DNA of 58,967 bases from Nitrososphaerota archaeon (GCA_028867785.1 JAGWFS010000011.1:1-58967), one strand, 5' to 3'. Shown: positions 1 to 8,456, counted from the first letter of the stretch. Numbers and translations: made by a program. The notes: a model not told the origin generated them from the sequence alone.

Positions 1-1
1 G

Positions 2-82
2 CAGACAGATAGGGAAAATCTGTCACATGAGACAATCCGAAAATTAATCTTATATATTCAGAAGAAGATATCTCAGATATGA
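2..82 (+). CDS. Possible C-terminal end of a gene that starts outside the window
   Basis: Frame 2 is open from the window edge to a TGA at 80-82 and reads as a charged helical tail ending in QKKISQI. Its stop overlaps an ATG at 79 as ATGA, the arrangement seen between coupled genes elsewhere in this window. The piece is too short to assign a family. The competing frame 3 is also open from 31 to 195, so only one of the two readings may be real, or the region may carry a frameshift. Confidence 0.3.
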   Translation, partial: QTDRENLSHETIRKLILYIQKKISQI

Positions 83-195
83 AAACAGGCTCTGAGCGGG
101 ATGCAATGAAAAAACAAATCAAAGAGAAGTATTCTAGGATATTTGATGACTTGACAAATGAAAAGAGATATTTGCTCAAACGTTCCAGTAAATGA
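79..195 (+). CDS. Possible small charged protein (38 aa) or the tail of a longer one
   Basis: ATG at 79 to TGA at 193-195 encodes a 38-residue, lysine-rich, probably helical peptide (starts MKTGSERDAM, ends LLKRSSK). The frame stays open upstream to 31, so it may instead be the end of a longer protein. No family is recognised. The ATGA overlap with the upstream frame is the main argument for a separate start. Confidence 0.3.
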   Translation: MKTGSERDAMKKQIKEKYSRIFDDLTNEKRYLLKRSSK

Positions 196-276
196 CATTT
201 TATCTTTTACCAGTCTAAAAATAAACGCCGTGTGTGCAGTTTAGTTTAAGAGAGTCTAATACTGCATTGAATCTTG

Positions 277-966
277 TCAAAGATTGAATTCTGACTTGAA
301 ATTACGATAAAATGTTTGCATGTTGTCCTGGACAATATCCAAGTTTTTGGGCATGTCATCTATTATTTCTTGAACTCTGATGTGCGGTGCAGGGCTTAGG
401 TCCTCTTTGGATTTTTCAAGCCATAGCCTTATTGTAATCTCGTCCACTTCTAGGTGAAACTGTACTCCCACTGCGCTTCCAATCTTTATTGCCTGATTTT
501 GATAATACTTAGAATGTGCAAGCCTTGTTGCTTCCTCTGGAAGGTCAAACGTGTCTCCGTGCCAGTGAAATACTGTAGCAGGGTTTTGTATTCCTTGGAA
601 AATCTTTGACCTTGAGGTATTGTCAAATTCTATATCATGATAGAACCCAATCTCTTTTTTCTTACCTTGGTACACTCTTGCTCCAAATGCCTTTGCAATA
701 AGCTGCGACCCAAGGCATATTCCCAGAACTGGTACATTGTTTTTTACCGCATCCCGTATCAGTGCTAGCTCATCCCTTAGGTAAGACAGGTCGTCATTTG
801 CACTCTCGGGGGCACCGAGTATGACCAGGGCTTGGGGTTTTGATGACGGGATCTTTTCTTTTTTGGCAAGAACAGTTGTTATGGTAAAACCGTCTTGTTC
901 CAGCAGACTTCCTAGGGCCGCAATTCCTTCATTTTTTGTATTCTGTATGACCAGAATGTCTGACAC
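277..966 (-). CDS. Class I glutamine amidotransferase-like protein (GMP synthase GATase type)
   Basis: This 229-residue protein has the class I glutamine amidotransferase fold. The nucleophile elbow GICLGSQ places Cys84 as nucleophile, and QFHLEVD near the C-terminus supplies His171 and Glu173 of the triad. The family hydrolyses glutamine or related gamma-glutamyl amides. This is a stand-alone domain with no synthetase partner, so the acceptor or substrate is unknown. The start is GTG at 966. An AT element 25 nt upstream (987-995) fits a leaderless transcript, and the same element serves the divergent Toprim gene. Confidence 0.8.
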   Translation of the reverse strand: MSDILVIQNTKNEGIAALGSLLEQDGFTITTVLAKKEKIPSSKPQALVILGAPESANDDLSYLRDELALIRDAVKNNVPVLGICLGSQLIAKAFGARVYQGKKKEIGFYHDIEFDNTSRSKIFQGIQNPATVFHWHGDTFDLPEEATRLAHSKYYQNQAIKIGSAVGVQFHLEVDEITIRLWLEKSKEDLSPAPHIRVQEIIDDMPKNLDIVQDNMQTFYRNFKSEFNL

Positions 967-986
967 AAGTACATTTTTGAAAATTG

Positions 987-995
987 CTTAATATG
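987..995. promoter_or_regulatory. Shared divergent TATA-like element
   Basis: CTTAATATG reads as a TATA-like box on both strands. It lies about 25 nt from the GTG start at 966 on the minus strand and about 24 nt from the GTG start at 1015 on the plus strand. The two starts are only 48 nt apart, so one element may place two leaderless transcripts in opposite directions. Confidence 0.45.
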
Positions 996-1014
996 TTTAA
1001 TCACAAATGAAACC

Positions 1015-1389
1015 GTGGATCTTGACGAGTCGGAAATAGCTGAGGTTCATGATTTCATCAAGTCTCTTAATTCAAAAAAGGATAGTATCGTGGTTGTAGA
1101 GGGAAAACGAGACGGGGAAGCACTTGAAAAACTTGGTTTTACTGGAAATGTTTGCCAGTTTCACAGCTTTCAAGGTTTGATAAAGTTTGTTGACTATGCC
1201 ATGCAGTACAAGAACCTGATTCCATTGCTAGATTCAGACAGAAAAGGCACATACCTCACAAAAAGGATAATCTCACAACTAGGACATCGTATGACGGTCG
1301 ATCTCTCATTTAGACGCAAGCTAACCGCAATAACAAAAGGCAAGGCACGGCATGTTGAGGGCCTCCTCTCATATTATGGGGCAATCTAA
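1015..1389 (+). CDS. Small Toprim-domain protein
   Basis: This 124-residue protein is essentially a single Toprim domain. The acidic motif VVVEGKRDG (about residues 26-34) and the LLDSDRKG motif (about 71-78) are the two metal-binding signatures shared with primases, topoisomerases and OLD nucleases. Small stand-alone Toprim proteins are common in archaea and their substrate is usually unknown. The gene sits 71 nt upstream of dnaG on the same strand, which suggests a nucleic-acid role. Start is GTG 1015; the nearby ATG at 1007 is out of frame. Confidence 0.75.
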   Translation: MDLDESEIAEVHDFIKSLNSKKDSIVVVEGKRDGEALEKLGFTGNVCQFHSFQGLIKFVDYAMQYKNLIPLLDSDRKGTYLTKRIISQLGHRMTVDLSFRRKLTAITKGKARHVEGLLSYYGAI

Positions 1390-1460
1390 CTGCCTGACAA
1401 AAAGCACTTATATCTGCCCCCTTGGAAAGTAAACTGATCAAAAATTAAGAGGTTTATGAA

Positions 1461-2606
1461 TTGCCATATAGTGGAATTGTCAAGTATCACGTTAAGCTCA
1501 GCTTTGACGTCGATGGACTCGTTGAAAAAGCCGACATAATAGGCGCAATCTTTGGCCAAACAGAAGGACTGCTTGGACCAGAGATGAACCTAAATGAACT
1601 TCAGAAAGTCTCGAAAGTAGGAAGAATCGAGGTCAACACTACGAGCACGACTAATCAAACAAAAGGCGACGCCCTGATTCCTATGAGTACGGATATCAAC
1701 ACTGCCGCACTTATTGCAGCTGCAATAGAAAGCATCGACAAGGTTGGCCCGTTCCAGGCCCACTTTAAGCTAGAAGCAATAGAGGATGTCCGTTCTGCAA
1801 AAAAGAAAGAGATTGTTGACAGGGCAAAACAGATTGTGCAGAAATGGTCTACAAAAACAATAAGCGAAGGAGAGGAGATGCTAAAGGATGTACAAGACGT
1901 CACATCATCTGGCAAGCTTACTACGTTTGGAAGAGAGAAACTTGCGTGCGGCTCTGGCGTCTTCGAGTCACCGTGGGTGATTCTAGTTGAGGGAAGGGCA
2001 GATGTCATCAACCTACTCAGAGCGGGATTTGACAATGCACTTGCAATAGAGGGCGCAAGAATCGACGAATCAATCACATCACTTTGCGAATCAAAGCAGA
2101 AGGTTGTGGCATTTCTTGACGGAGACAGGGCAGGAGGCTTCATACTGAAAGAATTAAAATCACTTGTAAACGTAGATGTCGTCCATCGCGCACCAGAAGG
2201 CGTTGAAGTGGAAGAGCTGACCCCACAACAGATTGCTGATATTCTCAAGGAAACAGCAGAGGAGATGAAAAAAGAAACCGCCAAGCCAAAACTCCAGGAT
2301 CCAAAGGACGAGCCAATTGCAAATGTTGCAAAAAAGGTGTTCCCAGACCTAAATGAATCTCTAGAGGCAATAGCACTAGACGAGGGACTCAACAGCGTCT
2401 TCAAGGTGCCTGTAAGCGAGGTAGTGTCGAAACTTTCACCTGGATCAGGGATAAAATACCTCATACTGGACGGCATCATAACCCAGAGGCTTATTGATTC
2501 TGCCAAGCAAGCTGGAATAGAGTGTGTCATAGGACACAGGATGGCCAATCTAAAATCAACTGATGGCATGACGCTGAAAACATTTACAGAGCTTGGTATT
2601 GCATAA
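1461..2606 (+). CDS. dnaG: Archaeal DnaG-type primase / exosome-associated DnaG
   Basis: The 381-residue protein opens with the archaeal DnaG N-terminal domain (KYHVKLSFDVDGLVEKADI). It then has a Toprim domain with VEGRADVINLL and DGDRAGG at about residues 176-225, followed by a charged linker. Archaeal DnaG copurifies with the RNA exosome, where it helps recruit poly(A)-rich substrates, and it also has primase activity in some species. There is no bacterial zinc-finger or helicase-binding domain, as usual in archaea. Start is TTG 1461 with GAGGT 8 nt upstream. The 304-residue antisense frame is a shadow of this gene. Confidence 0.93.
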   Translation: MPYSGIVKYHVKLSFDVDGLVEKADIIGAIFGQTEGLLGPEMNLNELQKVSKVGRIEVNTTSTTNQTKGDALIPMSTDINTAALIAAAIESIDKVGPFQAHFKLEAIEDVRSAKKKEIVDRAKQIVQKWSTKTISEGEEMLKDVQDVTSSGKLTTFGREKLACGSGVFESPWVILVEGRADVINLLRAGFDNALAIEGARIDESITSLCESKQKVVAFLDGDRAGGFILKELKSLVNVDVVHRAPEGVEVEELTPQQIADILKETAEEMKKETAKPKLQDPKDEPIANVAKKVFPDLNESLEAIALDEGLNSVFKVPVSEVVSKLSPGSGIKYLILDGIITQRLIDSAKQAGIECVIGHRMANLKSTDGMTLKTFTELGIA

Positions 2607-2611
2607 AACCA

Positions 2612-3307
2612 ATGCCGGAACTCAAACTACAGCACATACTAACACTTGCAGAACTTTTTTCCAAGGGGGCTCGCTACAACTTTATTCCAATCACGACCTC
2701 GTCCCTTGGAAAAAACATACACAAATCGCAGCAGGCCGCATCAAAACACCTTGTAGATCTAGAGTCTGACGGGTACATCGAAAGGCTGAGATCTGGCACC
2801 AAAGTCTCTGTCAGGATAACTACAAAAGGGCACGCAGAAATGTTGAAAATTTTTTCAATCCTGAAATCAAGCCTTGAGACCTCGCCTTCATATGTCGAAT
2901 TCAAGGGAATGATAATTTCAGGAATGGGAGAGGGGGCATATTACATGTCAATGAAAGGGTACACAAGGCAATTCAAGTCAAAGCTTGGGTATGTTCCATT
3001 TCCAGGAACGCTTAATGTAAAACTGAGAGACAAGGAATTCATCGAGGCAAAACGGCTGCTTGACGCACATCCTGCAATAATGATAAGCGGGTTTTCAGAT
3101 GGAAAGCGCACGTATGGCTGGGTAAAATGCTATCCTGCAAGAGTCAATAACAATGTGGATGCTGCGCTCATCGTGCTTGAGAGAACACACCATGACGATT
3201 CTGTAATAGAGCTCATCTCAAAGGAAAACATAAAAAAATCGACAAAACTTTCGACAGGTTCCCAGATGACAATACGTGTAAATGTAAAACCGAAATCCAC
3301 AGAATAA
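2612..3307 (+). CDS. ribK: CTP-dependent riboflavin kinase with N-terminal winged helix
   Basis: This 231-residue protein converts riboflavin to FMN with CTP as donor (DUF120/RibK family). Residues 1-85 form a winged-helix DNA-binding domain (SLGKNIHKSQQAASKHLVDL). The kinase barrel runs from about 95 to 225, with GMGEGAYYMSMKGY, the FPGTLNVKL motif and YGWVKCYPA. The N-terminal HTH suggests that the enzyme also regulates transcription, as proposed for other archaeal fusions. It follows dnaG by 5 nt and converges on the FAD synthetase 3310-3936, so consecutive flavin steps face each other. Confidence 0.93.
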   Translation: MPELKLQHILTLAELFSKGARYNFIPITTSSLGKNIHKSQQAASKHLVDLESDGYIERLRSGTKVSVRITTKGHAEMLKIFSILKSSLETSPSYVEFKGMIISGMGEGAYYMSMKGYTRQFKSKLGYVPFPGTLNVKLRDKEFIEAKRLLDAHPAIMISGFSDGKRTYGWVKCYPARVNNNVDAALIVLERTHHDDSVIELISKENIKKSTKLSTGSQMTIRVNVKPKSTE

Positions 3308-3309
3308 AA

Positions 3310-3936
3310 TCAAAGACCGTAAATTGATTTGCCGTAATCGCTCTCTATCTTTGAACTCTTGATGTCAGGTATTGGCGACTGGAGCCTTGCAATGGATACC
3401 TCCACTCCGATCTTCTTGCATCCGTCTATGATGAATTTTTCTTGGTGTATCTGGTCGTAACCCAGGGCAATTATGTTGGGCCTGACACGCGCCACTGTCT
3501 TGAATATGTCTCCTTCGTGGCCAACCACTGCATGGTCCACCATTGACAGGGACTTTACAAGGTCTCGCCGAAGGTCCATGTTGTGCAGAGGTATCCTGTT
3601 TTTCATCTTTTGCGCGGTGCTGTCTGTTGCAACCACCACAACCAGCACGTTGCCAAGCGCCTTGGCCCCCTTCAACGTGTGTATGTGCCCAGGATGTATG
3701 ATGTCAAAGACTCCTCCTGCAAGAACTATTCTTATGGCTCCTCTTCCAAGCTCGGTGAGTGTTTTTCTGTCTTTTTCAATAAAACCATTTGACACAAGAG
3801 AATCCAATCTGCTGAGTACATAATCGGGGTTCACCGACAGCTTTTTTCTGACAACCTCCACCGTGTCTTCACCAGAAAGCTTGGCAACATAACATGCGGA
3901 AATTAGCTCCTTGTCAAGCGCATCCAAACGTATCAC
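3310..3936 (-). CDS. ribL: FAD synthetase (RibL-type cytidylyltransferase family) with N-terminal HTH
   Basis: This 208-residue protein adenylates FMN to FAD. Residues 1-65 look like a winged helix (KKLSVNPDYVLSRLDSLVSN). The nucleotidyltransferase domain starts with GGVFDIIHPGHIHTL, containing the HIGH-type motif HPGH, and has ALGYDQ further on. It is convergent with ribK with a 2-nt gap. Both flavin enzymes carry an HTH at the N-terminus, which is an unusual symmetrical arrangement. Confidence 0.88.
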   Translation of the reverse strand: MIRLDALDKELISACYVAKLSGEDTVEVVRKKLSVNPDYVLSRLDSLVSNGFIEKDRKTLTELGRGAIRIVLAGGVFDIIHPGHIHTLKGAKALGNVLVVVVATDSTAQKMKNRIPLHNMDLRRDLVKSLSMVDHAVVGHEGDIFKTVARVRPNIIALGYDQIHQEKFIIDGCKKIGVEVSIARLQSPIPDIKSSKIESDYGKSIYGL

Positions 3937-3965
3937 AGGAGCTGAAGCTTTACCACTTGATTAAT

Positions 3966-5000
3966 CTATGTCCAAGGGTCTATTCCCTTGGAGAGGCGGA
4001 GCGCATCCATGAGCCCTTCCGCATAACCTATGCTTAGCACGGCAAGCTCTTCTTTTCCCTCGCTTTGGAATTTTTCGGCATCGTCTATGTACAGCTGGGC
4101 GTTTTCTATCACAGGCTGCATCTCCTTGTCATCTTTGAACATTCTGATTACTTCTTCTAGTGCCTTTCTTGCCTTTGGGACATATTTTGCAAGCATCTGG
4201 TCTGATATCTTTTGAATCTTTGAATTGCCAAAGGGCTCATCAAGACATCTTGCAAATACCTCGAGTGCGTCCGTTTCTGTAAAATGCATTCTTCCAGGTA
4301 TTATCACTGTATGTGGGGGCTTGCCAAAGTCTAATTTTGCAAGGCTTGAAATCTTCCCTGCAACTATGTTCTGCTTCTTTGAGCCTATTCTTGATGCCAC
4401 TATTGCAAAAGTGGACCTGTCTATCACATTTCTTTTCTGTTCTTTCTCTGCTGACAAGAGGCTTGCAACCGCATCCTTTGGATCTAGAAAGAATCCAGCA
4501 TCACTGTTGTATTCAAGAATCAGCATGCTATGCATTCCTCTGACAAGATTTTCATAAATGGTATAGTATACGGTATTCCACGACTGTTGCTCCCTCATTA
4601 TGGTAACAGGCTTGCCCATCTTGTAATACTGCAAACCGCACTCGCCTACAAGGGAGGGAATTGCCGATGCGGCGTGCACAGTTCTGGTCTTTATCTTTTC
4701 AAGTTCGGCTCTAGTTCGCAGCTCAATATGAGTAGTGGCAATGTACGGGTCGCCATATGCGAGCAAGACTGCTGTCTTTTTTTTGGCCTCTGAGAGAATC
4801 ATCTTGCCGTCTTCTACCAGCCATCGGGGAGCTACCATGAATCTGCTTCTGACTAGTTTTTTTATCTTGACCTGGTCGCTTTTTGGTATCGGGCTTGTAA
4901 AGTTTTCAAAAAAAACCACGCCTGCTTTTTTTAAAATCTTCAACGTGCTTGGACTCATACCATCAATTCCAGTGATGCCAAGCCCGATAAACCATAACAT
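3966..5000 (-). CDS. dph5: Diphthine synthase fused to a DUF357-like C-terminal domain
   Basis: Residues 1-255 match diphthine synthase (DphB/Dph5), the SAM-dependent methyltransferase that builds the diphthamide precursor on elongation factor 2. Visible motifs are FIGLGITGIDGMS at the N-terminus, LLAYGDPYIATTH (79-91) and HAASAIPS (109-116). Archaeal homologues are usually about 260 residues; this one has 344. Residues 265-340 form a helical module ending in YIDDAEKF and GYAEGLMDALRL, which resembles DUF357, normally a small stand-alone archaeal protein. Fusion to the translation-factor modifier suggests DUF357 works near the ribosome or EF2. Confidence 0.88.
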   Translation of the reverse strand: MLWFIGLGITGIDGMSPSTLKILKKAGVVFFENFTSPIPKSDQVKIKKLVRSRFMVAPRWLVEDGKMILSEAKKKTAVLLAYGDPYIATTHIELRTRAELEKIKTRTVHAASAIPSLVGECGLQYYKMGKPVTIMREQQSWNTVYYTIYENLVRGMHSMLILEYNSDAGFFLDPKDAVASLLSAEKEQKRNVIDRSTFAIVASRIGSKKQNIVAGKISSLAKLDFGKPPHTVIIPGRMHFTETDALEVFARCLDEPFGNSKIQKISDQMLAKYVPKARKALEEVIRMFKDDKEMQPVIENAQLYIDDAEKFQSEGKEELAVLSIGYAEGLMDALRLSKGIDPWT

Positions 5001-5049
5001 AGCGCCAGTCCAACTGTTGTATATTTTGATGTTCGTTTTACGGCGTACA

Positions 5050-6177
5050 TTATTTCTTCTGGCCGTCGTGCAGTCTCTTTAGGTGCTGCAGCATCTTCTT
5101 GAAGACCTCGATGCTTCGTAGATACTCATCTGTTGACACGTGCTCGTCAATTGTATGGGATGCATGAGGGTCCCCCGGACCGTATGTTACAACGGGAATA
5201 TTCAAAGAGTTTCCAATTATGTTCATGTCGCCTGTCCCTGTCTTTCTGATAAGCTGCGGCCTGGTCTTTTCTACATCCAAAATTCCAAGAGTCAGAGCCC
5301 TGACTAGGGGGGAACTGTGCGGGGCCTCAAACGGTTCTGTCTCGTCTAGCACGGAATAAAAAGCATTTACTCCCTGTTTCTTGGCTACCTCCTGCACTAT
5401 GGTGGCAATCTTCTCTCCAACCATCTTGCAGTTCATGTCTACTGGAATTCTAATGTCTATTATTGCATCACATTCTACTGCAGTGACGTTGTGACTTGTT
5501 CCTCCCTTTATCTCGGTAAGGGCTGCTGTCAGCATCATGCTTTTGGGTTTGTTTTCTTGGTTTCCCTCAAGTGATTCCTTGATTGCCTTGGTAAAGACAT
5601 ATGATTCCTCAATTGCATTCTTTGCAAGCCATGGGGCGCTTGCATGTGCGCTGTCTCCAACATTTATCTTGAGGTTTATGGCAATCCTTCCTTTGTATGC
5701 TATTGTGATGTTTCTGATGCTGCTTGGCTCGCCAAATATCGCATAGTCGATGTCAAGCTTTTGTTTGACAAGGCTTTTGATACCTGTTGCATTGCCTTCC
5801 TCGTCTACAACTGCCGCAAAGACAACCGTGCCGTTATTGTTTTGAAATGAGGCAGCAGCAAGAAGCATTGCCATCAATGGCGCCTTTGCATCCGAAGCAC
5901 CTCTTCCGTAGATGTATCCATTCTCGTTTCTTACCTTTATCTTGCCTGGGACTGTGTCCATGTGTCCGCAAAGCAGGATCTTTGGTGACCCAGAACCCTT
6001 TGTTGCTATGAGGTTGCCGACTTCATCAATGTGTATGTTCTCAAACCCAAGATCATCGCACTTGTCTGCCAGAAATTCAGCCAGCTGCTTTTCAGAAAGC
6101 GAGGGGGTGTAGAGCCTTAGAGCCTTCTCTAGCATCTTTACTGAATATCTGGGTGTGACGGTAATTGAAGAGTCCAA
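5050..6177 (-). CDS. lysK: [LysW]-lysine / [LysW]-ornithine hydrolase
   Basis: M20-family zinc peptidase of 375 residues that releases lysine (and probably ornithine) from the carrier LysW. Metal-site motifs are CGHMDTVPG (His72, Asp74), GRGASDAKAP with bridging Asp97, and VVDEEGNATG with the catalytic and metal-binding glutamates 126-127. It is the last gene of the hcs-lysW1-lysX-lysK unit and follows lysX by 3 nt. Only one copy is seen for the two LysW loading enzymes, so it probably serves both pathways, as in Sulfolobus. Confidence 0.9.
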   Translation of the reverse strand: MDSSITVTPRYSVKMLEKALRLYTPSLSEKQLAEFLADKCDDLGFENIHIDEVGNLIATKGSGSPKILLCGHMDTVPGKIKVRNENGYIYGRGASDAKAPLMAMLLAAASFQNNNGTVVFAAVVDEEGNATGIKSLVKQKLDIDYAIFGEPSSIRNITIAYKGRIAINLKINVGDSAHASAPWLAKNAIEESYVFTKAIKESLEGNQENKPKSMMLTAALTEIKGGTSHNVTAVECDAIIDIRIPVDMNCKMVGEKIATIVQEVAKKQGVNAFYSVLDETEPFEAPHSSPLVRALTLGILDVEKTRPQLIRKTGTGDMNIIGNSLNIPVVTYGPGDPHASHTIDEHVSTDEYLRSIEVFKKMLQHLKRLHDGQKK

Positions 6178-6180
6178 TTC

Positions 6181-7029
6181 TTATTTTCTCAACTGTCTGG
6201 CGTAATCTATCATCAAGGCTGGTATATCTACGCCAGTAACTCTTACGGTATTTTTGTATTCCGTTGTGTTGTTAACCTCGTGAACAACAAGCCCATTTTC
6301 TTTACTTTCCATGAGATCTATGCCAACTATCTGGCCTTGCACTGCATTCTTTGCCTTTATACAAATGTCTTCCATCTCCTTTGTTGCTTTCAACGGTTCG
6401 GCCTTGCCGCCTAGTGCCATGTTTGTCTTCCACTGCCCGTCTCCAGAATAGCGGTATATTGCTGCAACCACCGTGTCTCCCACCATGATTGCCCTTATGT
6501 CGCGTGGAGGCCTGATGACAAACTCTTCTAGATAGTAAACTTGGTAGATTGGATGCATCTTTTCACGCATCTCGATTATTCCTTCTGCAGAATCCCGATC
6601 TTTTAGCAGTGAGATCATCCTTCCCCAGCTTCCCACGGTGGGCTTGAGCACCATCGGGTAGCCTTTTTTATCAAGATATTCAAGTGCTGCTTCCTCTGAA
6701 AACGCAACTGCGCTAAACGGAGTAGGAACCCCGCTCTTTACAAGAAGCATATGTGTGAACAGCTTGTTTCCTGCAAGTATGCTTGTGTTTAGGCCATTGA
6801 TGACATTGACTCCCTTGCCCTCAAGAGCTGCTGTCGAATGCAGACTTCGGTAGTAGCTTACACATCGCTGTATGGCAGTTTCGTATTCTTCCTTGCTCTT
6901 GTCTAAATTAATGGATAAACTCTTGCAATCGACCATCTTTGCATCGATGCCTTTTTTCTTTGCGGCATCAAACAGAGCCTTTTCTTCCCACCTGATGGTA
7001 TCGTAGAGTATCGATAGGCCTGAGCTCAC
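6181..7029 (-). CDS. lysX: LysW:alpha-aminoadipate ligase
   Basis: This 282-residue RimK-type ATP-grasp ligase joins alpha-aminoadipate to the LysW C-terminus. The start GTG 7029 overlaps the lysW1 stop as GTGA. Conserved features are LKPTVGSWGRMISL (ATP-grasp loop), RPPRDIRAIMVGD and VHEVNNTTEYKNT. The final block has YKNT where the paralogue 11998-12855 has FKGL. From family knowledge, the N-T pair marks aminoadipate-specific LysX and the G-F type marks glutamate-specific ArgX. Its operon with homocitrate synthase agrees with the lysine role. Confidence 0.9.
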   Translation of the reverse strand: MSSGLSILYDTIRWEEKALFDAAKKKGIDAKMVDCKSLSINLDKSKEEYETAIQRCVSYYRSLHSTAALEGKGVNVINGLNTSILAGNKLFTHMLLVKSGVPTPFSAVAFSEEAALEYLDKKGYPMVLKPTVGSWGRMISLLKDRDSAEGIIEMREKMHPIYQVYYLEEFVIRPPRDIRAIMVGDTVVAAIYRYSGDGQWKTNMALGGKAEPLKATKEMEDICIKAKNAVQGQIVGIDLMESKENGLVVHEVNNTTEYKNTVRVTGVDIPALMIDYARQLRK

Positions 7030-7190
7030 TGGCCCCAGTCCTCACCAACAGTTTGTGCTGGTTTCAACTCAAAGCCTGAGGATCCTTTTGCTAGTTCAAA
7101 GCTTGCGCCACAGTCTGGGCAAGTCACAATTTCGCCCTCCATGGAGTCTTTTGGGGGATTTATGTCCGCGTCGCATTCTAAACATTTCAT
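7026..7190 (-). CDS. lysW: Amino-group carrier protein LysW, copy 1, with C-terminal Gln
   Basis: This 54-residue acidic carrier has two CxxC pairs (Cys3/Cys6 and Cys24/Cys27) for zinc. It lies between homocitrate synthase and lysX, with a 1-nt gap upstream and a GTGA overlap downstream. In characterised LysW the substrate is attached to the gamma-carboxylate of a C-terminal Glu in EDWGE. Here the last codon is CAG, giving EDWGQ, whereas copy 2 (12856-13023) ends in EDWGE. Length and zinc ligands are intact. Either this copy needs deamidation, is inactive, or the base is a sequencing error. Confidence 0.9.
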   Translation of the reverse strand: MKCLECDADINPPKDSMEGEIVTCPDCGASFELAKGSSGFELKPAQTVGEDWGQ

Positions 7191-7191
7191 A

Positions 7192-8382
7192 TTATTTACC
7201 TGTCTTTACCTTCATTTGGGTGTCATTAATTATCTTTCTTTCAAGCCTGTCATCAAGGGGTATCTCCAGCAAGTCGCCCATTCTTAGGTTCTTGAGACCG
7301 GCAGCTACCTTCTTTGCATGGTCTTCGTCTTGATCAAGGCCCAAAAGAGACATGAGATATGCGGCGCCGTTCTTTCCTGCAAGCTCGCCGAAAACAATCT
7401 TTCTCCTGTTGCCGACCACCTTTGGCTCTATTGGTTCGTATGCTGCTGGATTTCGAAGTATTGCTGCCAGGTGCGTTCCTGCCTTGTGCTTGTATGCAGT
7501 AGCGCCAACAATTGGCTTGGAATCATACGGGACGATTCCGGTATACTGCTCAATCAGTCTTGAAAGGTCCATGAGCATGTCTAGTCTGAAATTATTTGGA
7601 GATCTGTAAAGATAAGTAAGTGCCACTGCCGTCTCTGCCAAGGCAGGTATGCCTGTTCTTTCCCCTACGCCGTCAATGGTTGTGTGTATCTGGTCTGCTC
7701 CTGCATCGCAGCCTGCAAGCGCGTTGGCCAACGCAAGGCCAATATCATTGTGGCAGTGCACATCAAGCGGAGTCTTGACGTTGTCGCGTACTGTTTTGAC
7801 AAGATTGTACATGCCAATCGGCCTCATTATTCCTACTGTATCTGGTATGCTGATCCTGTCAACTCCGGCATTTGCTATCTCCTTGCAAACCTTGATGAGA
7901 AACTCTGGGTCAGCCCTGCTGCCGTCTTCTACCGTAAACCGCATCTTGAGACCGTGGGATTTTGCATACTCGACTGTTTCTACTGCTCTTCTCAGAGCCT
8001 CCTCCCTTGTTATCCTGAGCTTGTCTCTCATGTGTATTTCAGAAATTCCAAGATATGTGGCCATCCATGTGGCATCACATTCTAGTGCAATATCGACATC
8101 CTCTTTCAGCGCTCGTACGTGTGCAACAATGTCTGCCTTGAGTCCCTGCTTGAGTATTGTTTTGGTAGCTTCCTTGTGGTCTGGCGATACCACTGGCGAA
8201 ATCTCAATCTGGTCAACCCCGAAATAGTCAAGCATCCATGCAATCTGGATTCTCTGCTTGTTGGAAAATGTAACACCTGGATGCTGTTCTCCTTCTCTTA
8301 GGGTACTATCAAGTATGCGGATCTTCTTTGGTTTCTGTCCCATCTCGTTATGCTTGTATGCGTAATAGTTTGCGTCATCCAT
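7192..8382 (-). CDS. hcs: Homocitrate synthase (LeuA/HCS family)
   Basis: This 396-residue DRE-TIM aldolase condenses 2-oxoglutarate with acetyl-CoA, the first step of the alpha-aminoadipate route to lysine. Visible motifs are LDSTLREGEQHPG (24-36), with the catalytic Arg and the start of the metal site, and the DVHCHNDIGLALANAL metal-ligand block. The closely related enzymes are isopropylmalate and citramalate synthase; the lysW-lysX-lysK operon is the reason for calling homocitrate synthase. It is the first gene of the unit. The promoter and a 15-bp palindrome lie at 8447-8468. Confidence 0.85.
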   Translation of the reverse strand: MDDANYYAYKHNEMGQKPKKIRILDSTLREGEQHPGVTFSNKQRIQIAWMLDYFGVDQIEISPVVSPDHKEATKTILKQGLKADIVAHVRALKEDVDIALECDATWMATYLGISEIHMRDKLRITREEALRRAVETVEYAKSHGLKMRFTVEDGSRADPEFLIKVCKEIANAGVDRISIPDTVGIMRPIGMYNLVKTVRDNVKTPLDVHCHNDIGLALANALAGCDAGADQIHTTIDGVGERTGIPALAETAVALTYLYRSPNNFRLDMLMDLSRLIEQYTGIVPYDSKPIVGATAYKHKAGTHLAAILRNPAAYEPIEPKVVGNRRKIVFGELAGKNGAAYLMSLLGLDQDEDHAKKVAAGLKNLRMGDLLEIPLDDRLERKIINDTQMKVKTGK

Positions 8383-8446
8383 TGCTTATTTAGTAGAAAA
8401 TTTTGCGAATATAAACATATTTGTGCATGTTTCGTCTGTTTTTGTT

Positions 8447-8456
8447 GCTTTTATAA
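8447..8456 (-). promoter_or_regulatory. TATA box of the lysine operon
   Basis: On the minus strand TTATAAAAGC lies upstream of hcs (start 8382). Its upstream end overlaps the last three bases of the palindrome at 8454-8468. The box is about 70 nt from the start, so this transcript probably has a leader of about 40 nt, unlike most units here. Confidence 0.6.

Noticed and set aside
1655-2569. 304-residue ORF on the minus strand opposite dnaG
   Set aside because: Ser/Phe-rich composition without any family pattern; it is the antisense shadow of a strongly conserved gene.
7649-8227. 192-residue plus-strand ORF opposite homocitrate synthase
   Set aside because: Antisense shadow; low-complexity Ser/Thr/Pro-rich translation without motifs.
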